A DNA stretch of 9,143 nt, from contig DAOWMX010000070.1 of the NCBI GenBank assembly GCA_030642885.1, positions 1-9,143 of the forward strand, read 5' to 3'. Source of the stretch: Anaerolineales bacterium (GTDB taxonomy: Bacteria; Chloroflexota; Anaerolineae; Anaerolineales; E44-bin32). The position numbers and the translations under genes were made by a program. Below, one piece after another: positions 1-5,792 of the stretch. The notes under the pieces are model-generated. The model searched no databases. It was not told the origin of the DNA and saw only the letters and a list, made by a program, of their open reading frames with translations. Position 1 is the first letter of the stretch; each line of letters begins with the position of its first letter.

Positions 1-372
1 ACGATAGACCTTCTCTGTCGATCCATCTTGGACCTCGGGGGGGATGTAGTATCCCTGACGGTCCCATTTCTGATAACGGGTCGATTTTTCGGTGTAGGAA
101 GCCAGGCGGTTTGACTCAATACACTCGATCGCCAAACGGGACACGTTCTCGAGGGCCAGATGCAAGACGGCATGTTCAGCGACCGAGGCGTGTCCATACC
201 CGACCACCCATCGCTCATGAAACTCTGCGGATCTCTCATCGGTCAGTTCAGCTGCGATTTCACGAAAGGAAAGCGATGACCTGGATGTTTTAGCAAAGGC
301 CACCGCGATTGTCTCTGGATTGAGCTCCTCTGGACGCAGCAGGTAAATCTCCCGCTTGAAGGTCTCAGGCAT
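1..372 (-). CDS. ThyX-like FAD-dependent thymidylate synthase family protein, N-terminal part (truncated by window edge)
   Basis: I translated this frame by hand: it is open from an ATG at 372 to the window edge, 124 codons. The visible part looks like the N-terminal half of a ThyX fold: residues near 58-72 read VGYGHASVAEHAVLH, matching the ThyX 'GH.s..EH' block, followed by SNRLASYTEKSTRYQKW near 88-104, matching the RHRx7S signature region. ThyX proteins methylate dUMP using methylene-THF, FAD and NADPH. Seen directly: the usual R-H-R is replaced by S-N-R, while the R, the x7 spacing and the final S are kept. Family knowledge, from memory: Chloroflexota carry long, probably two-domain ThyX-like proteins of this type; the C-terminus is outside the window. 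The ATG overlaps the last 8 bases of ribF, implying translational coupling. An alternative ATG lies at 381 in the same frame, and neither has a strong ribosome binding site. Family assignment is firm; thymidylate synthase activity is uncertain. Confidence 0.85.
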   Translation of the reverse strand, partial: MPETFKREIYLLRPEELNPETIAVAFAKTSRSSLSFREIAAELTDERSAEFHERWVVGYGHASVAEHAVLHLALENVSRLAIECIESNRLASYTEKSTRYQKWDRQGYYIPPEVQDGSTEKVYR

Positions 373-1348
373 CCTGTCCATCCACGTCTTGCTTCAGAAT
401 CACACGCGCCCGCTGAATGTCTCGCCCAATGCGAGAAAGAAGCAGTTCCGTATTCGAGAAACGTCGTTCATCACGAAGGCGAGTGATAAATTCAAGGCGC
501 AATTCCTTTCCGTAGAGATCCGCGTTGAAATCCAGCAGATGAGCTTCAACAATCGCCTGTTCGAGTTTGTCTTCGAAGGTCGGTCTAACACCGATGTTCG
601 TCACCGCCTTATAGCGCTGCCCATCGAACTCTGCCCAACAGGCATACACACCTGAGCGTGGGTATGCCCTTCCTTCCCAGATTTCCAGATTCGCCGTGGG
701 AATCCCCAGCGCTCGCCCGCGGCCTGAACCCGGAACCACTTTACCCGGAACCACGAATGACCGGCCGAGGTATTTAGCGGTTCGAGCAACAGCCCCGGAG
801 CGTAGTGCCTCACGCACCCGCGTTGAGCTTACAACCTCACCGCCAAGAAGGACCGGGGGAATAACATGCAGCGTAAATCCGCGCTCTAAACCAGCGGCGG
901 CGAGGAAGTGGCGATTCCCCTCGCGCTTATACCCCAGCGCGAAATCTTCACCAATCCACAGACTTTTTAACCCCAGGCGTGCCTTTAATCGGTCGAGGAA
1001 GATCCCTGCTGGGATCTCGGCCATACTCCGGTCGAATTGCTGCGTGATGACATAGTCCACGCCCAATTCACCAAGCAATTCAGCTTTCTCCTCAGGTGTG
1101 TTGATATAAAACGCGGGTGTTCTGCCGCGTAGAAATACAGAGGGGTGAGGGAAGAAAGTAAGGACGACTGCCGGACGATTCTCCCGATGTGCGTATTCGA
1201 CGAGCGCCTTGATCAACGCCTGATGTCCTAGATGAACCCCATCGAAAGATCCAATCGTAAGATCGCTTTGTTCCAATTGAACGGTGAAAAAGTCTCGCAG
1301 ATGCTGCATAGGCGATTTCAGCGGTTGAAGACTTTCTTTGGATGCCAT
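365..1348 (-). CDS. ribF: Bifunctional riboflavin kinase / FAD synthetase RibF
   Basis: This 327-residue protein converts riboflavin to FMN and then to FAD in the cytoplasm. The N-terminal adenylyltransferase domain (about 25-185) has the nucleotide-binding block TIGSFDGVHLGHQ (31-43), TFFPHP (64-69), GEDFALGYKR (133-142) and SSTRVREAL (174-182). The C-terminal riboflavin kinase domain (about 190-320) shows GRALGIPTANL (211-221), GVY (233-235), NIGVRPTF (251-258), VEAHLLDF (267-274) with the conserved Glu, and LYGKELRLEF (278-287). Length and domain order are those of the bifunctional family. The start is debatable. ATG at 1348 overlaps truB by 31 bases and has a GAGG motif about 10 bases upstream. 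An internal ATG at 1309 begins just after the truB stop and gives a more usual RibF N-terminus, but has no visible Shine-Dalgarno sequence. It is the last clearly conserved operon gene, and the thyX-like start overlaps its stop. Confidence 0.97.
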   Translation of the reverse strand: MASKESLQPLKSPMQHLRDFFTVQLEQSDLTIGSFDGVHLGHQALIKALVEYAHRENRPAVVLTFFPHPSVFLRGRTPAFYINTPEEKAELLGELGVDYVITQQFDRSMAEIPAGIFLDRLKARLGLKSLWIGEDFALGYKREGNRHFLAAAGLERGFTLHVIPPVLLGGEVVSSTRVREALRSGAVARTAKYLGRSFVVPGKVVPGSGRGRALGIPTANLEIWEGRAYPRSGVYACWAEFDGQRYKAVTNIGVRPTFEDKLEQAIVEAHLLDFNADLYGKELRLEFITRLRDERRFSNTELLLSRIGRDIQRARVILKQDVDGQDA

Positions 1349-2199
1349 TTTGCGCCGTCCTCGACAGCCTCAAGGATGGCAACTAGATCGCCATCAGGCC
1401 CGATTGCAATCGCCATTCCAGAGGCGGGTCCGTCTGCAGGAATGAGTCGGCCGAATATCACATCTTCGTGATTTTTTCCCTCAACACTGATTCTTGGAAA
1501 ATCAGGTAGGGCGTCAACGGCGGGCCGCAAATATTCGTCCCACGTACCGTCCATAAATCCCAGCTCTAATTTTTTAAGCGAGACGCATTGTTCGATTGTG
1601 AAATGACCCGATTTCGTCCTCCGCAGGTTTGCCAAATGGGCGCCAGTCCCCAATTTCTCTCCAATGTCATGCGCGAGCGAACGGATGTACGTTCCGGCCG
1701 AACACTCGATTTCTAAAACCAAATCTGGCGGGCGGTACTCTACAAGAGCCATTTTATAGATTGTTACATCTCTTGAATCAAGTTCGAACTCCTCCCCCGC
1801 GCGCGCCATTTCATAGGCTTTTTTACCCTTGACCTTTATCGCGCTGTACGGTGGCGGTATTTGCTCGATCATGCCCGAAAACTCGGGGATTACGGCATGG
1901 ATATCTTCTTCGGTTGGCACCGCTCCAGTGAGGTGAATGACATCCCCCTCTGCGTCGTAGGTTTTTGTGCTCGCGCCGAAGCGAATCACGGCTTCATAGC
2001 GTTTTGAAGCCGTACTGAGATATTCACTCAATCGGGTTGCCGATCCCAGGCAGAGGACGAGAACACCCGACGCTCGAGGGTCGAGCGTTCCAGCATGACC
2101 CACCTTGCGCACCCCTGTCTCCTTGCGAACAATACTGACGACCTTATGCGAGGTCGGGCCGGTAGGTTTATCGACGAGGATGAGACCAAAGCGATTCAT
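1318..2199 (-). CDS. truB: tRNA pseudouridine(55) synthase TruB
   Basis: TruB isomerises U55 in the T-loop of tRNAs and also acts as a tRNA chaperone. The 293-residue protein has the full family layout: LILVDKPTGPTSH (6-18), the catalytic block GHAGTLDPRASGVL (34-47) with nucleophile Asp40, RYEAVIRFG (67-75) with the active-site Tyr68, PPPYSAIKVKGKKAYE (115-130), and CSAGTYIRSLAHD (166-178) with the conserved Arg173. The remaining C-terminal part (about 240-293, including AIAIGPDGDLVAIL) fits the small PUA-like domain found at the end of TruB. The ATG at 2199 overlaps the nrnA stop in the classic ATGA arrangement. A strong GGAGGA motif sits 7 bases upstream, inside the end of nrnA, so translation of the two is probably coupled. 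No key residue is missing. Confidence 0.97.
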   Translation of the reverse strand: MNRFGLILVDKPTGPTSHKVVSIVRKETGVRKVGHAGTLDPRASGVLVLCLGSATRLSEYLSTASKRYEAVIRFGASTKTYDAEGDVIHLTGAVPTEEDIHAVIPEFSGMIEQIPPPYSAIKVKGKKAYEMARAGEEFELDSRDVTIYKMALVEYRPPDLVLEIECSAGTYIRSLAHDIGEKLGTGAHLANLRRTKSGHFTIEQCVSLKKLELGFMDGTWDEYLRPAVDALPDFPRISVEGKNHEDVIFGRLIPADGPASGMAIAIGPDGDLVAILEAVEDGAKWHPKKVFNR

Positions 2200-3170
2200 G
2201 CAGATTCCTCCGGAGAAGGTGAGATGATCCCCCGAGTCGCGGTCAGGACACGCTCCTGAACCTCCTGCATATCTCCTTCGATTGTGGCACCGGCAGCCTG
2301 TTCATGACCGCCTCCCCCGAAGGAGAATGCGATCGCGGCCACATCCACCCCCGGTCGCGATCGCCAACTGACTTTCACCTTACCATCGATTTGTTCAATG
2401 AAGATCATGACCACTTGAATCCCCTCGACCGTCGCAAGAAGATTCACCAAATCGGCATCGTCGGATCCTGGGTATCCCACGGCTTTTCGGTCTTCAATAG
2501 TGAGGCTCGTCCACAAGATACCATTCTCCATCTCAAGTCGCCTCAAACCCATGCCCCAGTATTGAATGCTCACAAAACTACGTTGATTGAGCGTTCGCGC
2601 ATAAATCTCCGCCATAGGGGCTCCCAGGCTGAGAAGTTCTGAAGCAATCTCCAGCGTTCTCGGTGTGACGCTATCCGTGCGAAAACCTATCGTATCTGTG
2701 ATCAAACCAGTCATAAGATTAGCAGCGACATCAGTGTCGATTTCCAAACCAAGCTGCGGGATGACGTCGAAGAGAATTTCTGTCGTGGCGGGGGCTTTGT
2801 GGTTAACTATGTTGATTACAGCGTAATCAGTATTCGTTGGATGATGATCGATATTAATATCAGGTTGTCTCGGCAGGTTCTCCATGGGAAAACCTGTCCG
2901 CTGGATATCCGCGGCGTCTACTAAGATTAATAAATCACCATCGGCAGGGATTTTCGAAGTCACCTTATCTGCGCCTGGCAGGAAGCGGAAGCGAGACGGC
3001 ACACCTTCCAAAAGAACCGCGGCGACATTTTTCCCGGCTCGTTCCAGGCTCAGGGTTAGAGCAAGTAGCGAGCCTATAGCATCCCCATCAGGCCGTTCGT
3101 GAGAGAGAATAATGACCTGCTCTGCGGCGTTAAGGGCTGCCTTAGCCTTCTCAATCGTCGTTTCCGCCAC
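2196..3170 (-). CDS. nrnA: DHH/DHHA1 family phosphoesterase, NrnA-type oligoribonuclease / pAp phosphatase
   Basis: This 324-residue member of the DHH superfamily is predicted to degrade very short RNAs and dephosphorylate 3'-phosphoadenosine 5'-phosphate with Mn2+, acting in the cytoplasm. All metal-binding motifs are visible: SHERPDGDAIGS (23-34; His24, Asp28, Asp30), LVDAAD (83-88; Asp85), the name motif NIDHHPTN (106-113) and GLITDTIGF (155-163; Asp159). The C-terminal DHHA1 substrate-binding domain carries GGGGHEQAAGA (285-295). The size fits stand-alone NrnA rather than the much larger RecJ. The start is a GTG at 3170: an in-frame TGA immediately precedes it, and AGGAG lies 6 bases upstream. 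It overlaps rbfA by 20 bases and truB by 4. The rbfA-nrnA-truB order is common in Gram-positive-like operons and supports the call. Whether it acts on nanoRNA, pAp or cyclic-dinucleotide products cannot be told from sequence. Confidence 0.95.
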   Translation of the reverse strand: MAETTIEKAKAALNAAEQVIILSHERPDGDAIGSLLALTLSLERAGKNVAAVLLEGVPSRFRFLPGADKVTSKIPADGDLLILVDAADIQRTGFPMENLPRQPDINIDHHPTNTDYAVINIVNHKAPATTEILFDVIPQLGLEIDTDVAANLMTGLITDTIGFRTDSVTPRTLEIASELLSLGAPMAEIYARTLNQRSFVSIQYWGMGLRRLEMENGILWTSLTIEDRKAVGYPGSDDADLVNLLATVEGIQVVMIFIEQIDGKVKVSWRSRPGVDVAAIAFSFGGGGHEQAAGATIEGDMQEVQERVLTATRGIISPSPEESA

Positions 3171-3540
3171 TCACATCTCCTGCTTTTTCACCGCGTTCCT
3201 CTTGCAGGCTGTCTAACAGTTCTTCAATGCGCGCTCCACGTTCGTGAGACGCATCCCAACGGAAGCGAAGTTGGGGGAAGCTTCGCAATTGAATACGTGC
3301 TGCCAGTTGGCTGCGTAAATATCCTTGCGCCCCTTCCAATCCCGCGAGAACCTCATCCATCCGCGCATCGTCTCCACTGGCGACTACATATATCTGTGCA
3401 TAGGCCAGCTCCCGATCCACATCCACTTCCGTGATCGTGACCATAGCCAGGCGTGGGTCAGCAACATTCCGCATGAGGATGTCGGCCAATTCCTCTTGTA
3501 TACGTTCTGCAACTTTACGGGCGCGCGCCTTAGTCGCCAT
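3151..3540 (-). CDS. rbfA: 30S ribosome-binding factor RbfA
   Basis: RbfA binds the immature 30S subunit near the 5' end of 16S rRNA and helps late maturation and cold adaptation. The 129-residue protein follows the single KH-like domain pattern. It has a basic N-terminal helix (RARKVAERIQEELADIL, 6-22), the DPRL element with the first strand (28-37, DPRLAMVTIT), then VDVDRELAYAQIYV (39-52), GLEGAQGYLRSQLA (67-80), and the diagnostic LRSFPQLRFRWD (85-96). The tail after about 112 is charged and probably disordered. The ATG at 3540 is preceded by TGAGG, where the infB stop codon TGA overlaps the Shine-Dalgarno sequence, with 7 bases to the start. The infB-rbfA gap is 9 bases and the end overlaps nrnA by 20, so all three are probably translated from one transcript. 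Confidence 0.96.
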   Translation of the reverse strand: MATKARARKVAERIQEELADILMRNVADPRLAMVTITEVDVDRELAYAQIYVVASGDDARMDEVLAGLEGAQGYLRSQLAARIQLRSFPQLRFRWDASHERGARIEELLDSLQEERGEKAGDVSGGNDD

Positions 3541-3549
3541 CGCTCAACC

Positions 3550-5340
3550 TCACGTAATGGGAACGGTCTCTTCAGTAAAACATTCGAGAATATCGCCCTC
3601 TTTGAAGGACTCGAAACCCTTCAAGCCAATACCGCATTCGAAGCCGTTACGAATCTCCCGAACGTCGTCCTTTTCATGTCTGAGAGAGGAGATAGGGCCA
3701 TTGAAAAGCTCCTCATCCTCGCGCAGAACCAACATACGCCCACTGCGTTGAATTTCCCCTTCTGTGACAATGCAGCCGGCGATATTACCTAGCTTGGGTA
3801 TTCGGAAAACCGCACGCACGCGCGCTTTACCAAGCACAATCCTGCGCGTCTCAGGCTCCAACATACCCTTGAGCGCCAGTTCAATGTCCTCTGTAAGGCG
3901 ATAGATAATATCGTATACGCGGATATCCACATCTTCTATATCGGCACAATTCTTTGCGACTTGATCTGCGGTTACGTTAAACCCGATGACGATTCCTTGT
4001 GATGCCGCGGCGAGCATTACATCGTTTTCGCTGATGTTACCAGTGCCAGCATGCAGGATATTCACTTTAATTTCGCCTGCGCTAAGTTTTTCAAGTGAAT
4101 TAACGATTGGTTCAAGAGACCCCTGAACATCGGCCTTGACGACAAGCCGTAGCTCCTTAACCTCTCCTGCCTTATACGCCGCGAAGAGCTGCTCAAGGGA
4201 TTGCGCTTTTGAAGTCCCGCGGGAGCGCTCTTGCTGCTCAAGCTTTCGCTTCTCTACAATGATGCGCGCCTCGCGCTCACTCTCAACGACGGTGAAGAGT
4301 TCTCCAGCGGGAGGTACATCTGAGAGTCCCATGACGGATACAGGTTGCGATGGTCTGGCTACTTTGATCGGCTTGCCCTGGAAATCGAACATCGCCCGGA
4401 TTTTGCCGCAGGATGTACCCACCAAGATGGCATCTCCAATGCGCAGGGTTCCATTTTGAACCAGGAACGTTGCTACGACGCCCTTGGCTTTATCCAGCTC
4501 GGCTTCAATCACCGTTCCGATGACTTTCCCTGAGGGGTTGGCTTTAATTTCCGTGGAGTCAGCAACGAGATTGATCGCTTCAAGCAGGTCTTCCAGCCCG
4601 TCCTTTTCCTTGGCAGAAACGGGAACAACCATCGTATCGCCTTCCCAATCATCTGGAATAAGTCCGATGTCAGATAACTGCTGTTTGACCTTATCCGGAT
4701 TGGAGTTGGGGCGATCGATTTTATTAAGGGCGACGATGATCGGAACACGAGCAGCTTGTATATGCGCCAGCGCTTCACGCGTCTGAGGCATTACGCCATC
4801 ATCCGCGGCGACAACCAACACAGCGATGTCAGCCCCCTTAGCTCCGCGCGCGCGCATAGCCGTGAAAGCGGCATGCCCGGGTGTGTCCAGGAAGGTGATT
4901 AGCTGCCCATTATGTTCAACTTGATAGGCAGAGATGCGCTGGGTGATGCCTCCAGCTTCCCCCTCGGCGACATTCGTCATACGAATGGCATCCAGCAGTG
5001 TAGTCTTGCCGTGGTCAACGTGCCCCAAAACGGTTACAACCGGCGGTCGGTCCTTTAACGTTTTTGGATCTTCCTCTTCGATCAATTGTCGCCAGAGCGG
5101 GATCTCGCCCGCTTGTTCAAGCTCGTCTTCAACTGCGGCAAGTTGTTCCGCTTCAAAACCGAACTCAGCGATCACGATCGCCGCCGTATCGAAATCTACT
5201 TGTTGGTTGATATTCGCCATCACACCATTCGCCATCAACTGCTTGATGACTTCGATCGGGCTGACATCAATCATTTCAGCCAGTTCACGCACTGTAACTG
5301 TTGATGGGATTTCTACGATCTTTGCGCCATTCTCGCTCAT
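3550..5340 (-). CDS. infB: Translation initiation factor IF-2
   Basis: IF2 is the GTPase that delivers initiator fMet-tRNA to the 30S subunit and promotes 50S joining. This is a short form of 596 residues: one IF2_N-type module (about 5-65, including VTVRELAEMIDVSPIEVIKQ) followed directly by the GTPase, without the long variable N-terminal region of proteobacterial IF2. GTPase motifs are G1 GHVDHGKT (106-113), G2 GGITQRISAY (130-139), G3 DTPGH (152-156), G4 NKID (206-209) and G5 SAK (242-244). G2 reads QRIS where many IF2 proteins have QHIG. Domain II (near 285-375), the IF2 core domain III and the C-terminal fMet-tRNA-binding domain follow to the end (ECFTEETVPIT). An upstream in-frame GTG at 5373 exists, but ATG 5340 has GGAGGTG 4 bases upstream and gives the normal N-terminus, so I use it. 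rbfA starts 9 bases after the stop. Confidence 0.98.
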   Translation of the reverse strand: MSENGAKIVEIPSTVTVRELAEMIDVSPIEVIKQLMANGVMANINQQVDFDTAAIVIAEFGFEAEQLAAVEDELEQAGEIPLWRQLIEEEDPKTLKDRPPVVTVLGHVDHGKTTLLDAIRMTNVAEGEAGGITQRISAYQVEHNGQLITFLDTPGHAAFTAMRARGAKGADIAVLVVAADDGVMPQTREALAHIQAARVPIIVALNKIDRPNSNPDKVKQQLSDIGLIPDDWEGDTMVVPVSAKEKDGLEDLLEAINLVADSTEIKANPSGKVIGTVIEAELDKAKGVVATFLVQNGTLRIGDAILVGTSCGKIRAMFDFQGKPIKVARPSQPVSVMGLSDVPPAGELFTVVESEREARIIVEKRKLEQQERSRGTSKAQSLEQLFAAYKAGEVKELRLVVKADVQGSLEPIVNSLEKLSAGEIKVNILHAGTGNISENDVMLAAASQGIVIGFNVTADQVAKNCADIEDVDIRVYDIIYRLTEDIELALKGMLEPETRRIVLGKARVRAVFRIPKLGNIAGCIVTEGEIQRSGRMLVLREDEELFNGPISSLRHEKDDVREIRNGFECGIGLKGFESFKEGDILECFTEETVPIT

Positions 5341-5455
5341 ATAGCACCTCCGGGTCGAGCACTCCGGTAACACCGAGCGAGTTGGCCGGGGGAATTACAG
5401 ATGTTTCGGTGGTTCGGCCATTCCGTGCTCGGCGCGGACAGCGAAAGCTCTCGCT
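5341..5455. other. ylxR-infB gap without a gene
   Basis: This 115-base gap is the longest spacer inside the operon. ylxQ, an L7Ae-like gene often found here, is not present: the space is too short. On the minus strand there is a small stem AAGC-GAGA-GCTT with a GNRA-type tetraloop at the ylxR stop, and a weak CTCGGT/ACCGGAG stem just before the infB ribosome binding site. I see no T-run for a terminator and no convincing promoter. Confidence 0.5.
5345..5351 (-). promoter_or_regulatory. Ribosome binding site of infB
   Basis: On the minus strand this reads GGAGGTG, a near-perfect anti-16S match, with 4 bases between it and the ATG at 5340. It decides the infB start in favour of 5340 over the upstream in-frame GTG at 5373. 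Confidence 0.85.
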
Positions 5456-5752
5456 TCAGCCATTCTGCTCGTCTGTTAAACTATTCATGTACGCTTCTAA
5501 CTCCTGGTGAGCCTCTTCCGTCAATTCTACTTTCAGCGATCGACTTAAGGATCCTTGCAGAGCCTTCTCCCAGCATGCTCGCAGATCATGCACGTAGGCT
5601 CCTCGCCCGGGAGCTTTTCCTGTCAGGTCGATTCTTACACCATCTTGCCCGTGCACAACACGTATCAAGGACCTTTTCGCTAAGATCTGGCGGCAGCCAA
5701 CACACGTGCGTTGGGGTTCATGCCTTCGTCGCCGTGATCTACGTGGTGACAT
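5456..5752 (-). CDS. ylxR: YlxR (DUF448) family protein
   Basis: This small 98-residue basic protein belongs to the YlxR family encoded between nusA and infB in many bacteria. Family members are thought to bind RNA, and one has been reported as a nucleoid-associated regulator; the exact role here is unknown. The diagnostic blocks are RTCVGCR (15-21) and GRGAYVH (49-55), with a Cys at 60 in the usual later position (LRACW). The N-terminus is very basic (RRSRRRR, 4-10). The stop TGA directly upstream in frame forces the start to ATG 5752, yet no good ribosome binding site precedes it. The nearest, CAGGTGGG, is about 18 bases away and fits a different short ORF (5739-5768) that overlaps this start. 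The gene begins 40 bases after nusA and ends 115 bases before infB; the usual ylxQ is absent. Confidence 0.93.
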   Translation of the reverse strand: MSPRRSRRRRHEPQRTCVGCRQILAKRSLIRVVHGQDGVRIDLTGKAPGRGAYVHDLRACWEKALQGSLSRSLKVELTEEAHQELEAYMNSLTDEQNG

Positions 5753-5768
5753 TCATCGACCGTCGCAT
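5739..5768 (-). other. Possible nine-codon leader ORF overlapping the ylxR start
   Basis: On the minus strand the best Shine-Dalgarno sequence in the nusA-ylxR gap, CAGGTGGG (5771-5778), lies 2 bases before an ATG at 5768, not at a normal distance from ylxR. That ATG opens MRRSMNVTT followed by TAG at 5739-5741. The ylxR ATG (5752) lies inside it in another frame, so ylxR could be translated by reinitiation after this short ORF. It is a speculative reading: tiny ORFs next to purine-rich motifs arise by chance, and a sequencing indel that hides a longer ylxR N-terminus is also possible. Confidence 0.25.
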
Positions 5769-5792
5769 TGCCCACCTGAAATCAATAGTGGT

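Noticed and set aside
3325..3792. A 155-codon plus-strand open frame spanning the rbfA-infB junction.
   Set aside because: It is antisense to two strongly conserved genes and matches no family I recognise.
4844..4856. Alternating CG run, possible Z-DNA.
   Set aside because: It encodes the conserved MRARGAKG segment of IF2 just after the G3 motif, so coding constraint explains it.
5341..5373. Upstream GTG start for infB giving 11 extra residues.
   Set aside because: It would place the strong GGAGGTG motif inside the coding region; ATG 5340 directly follows that motif and gives the normal IF2 N-terminus.
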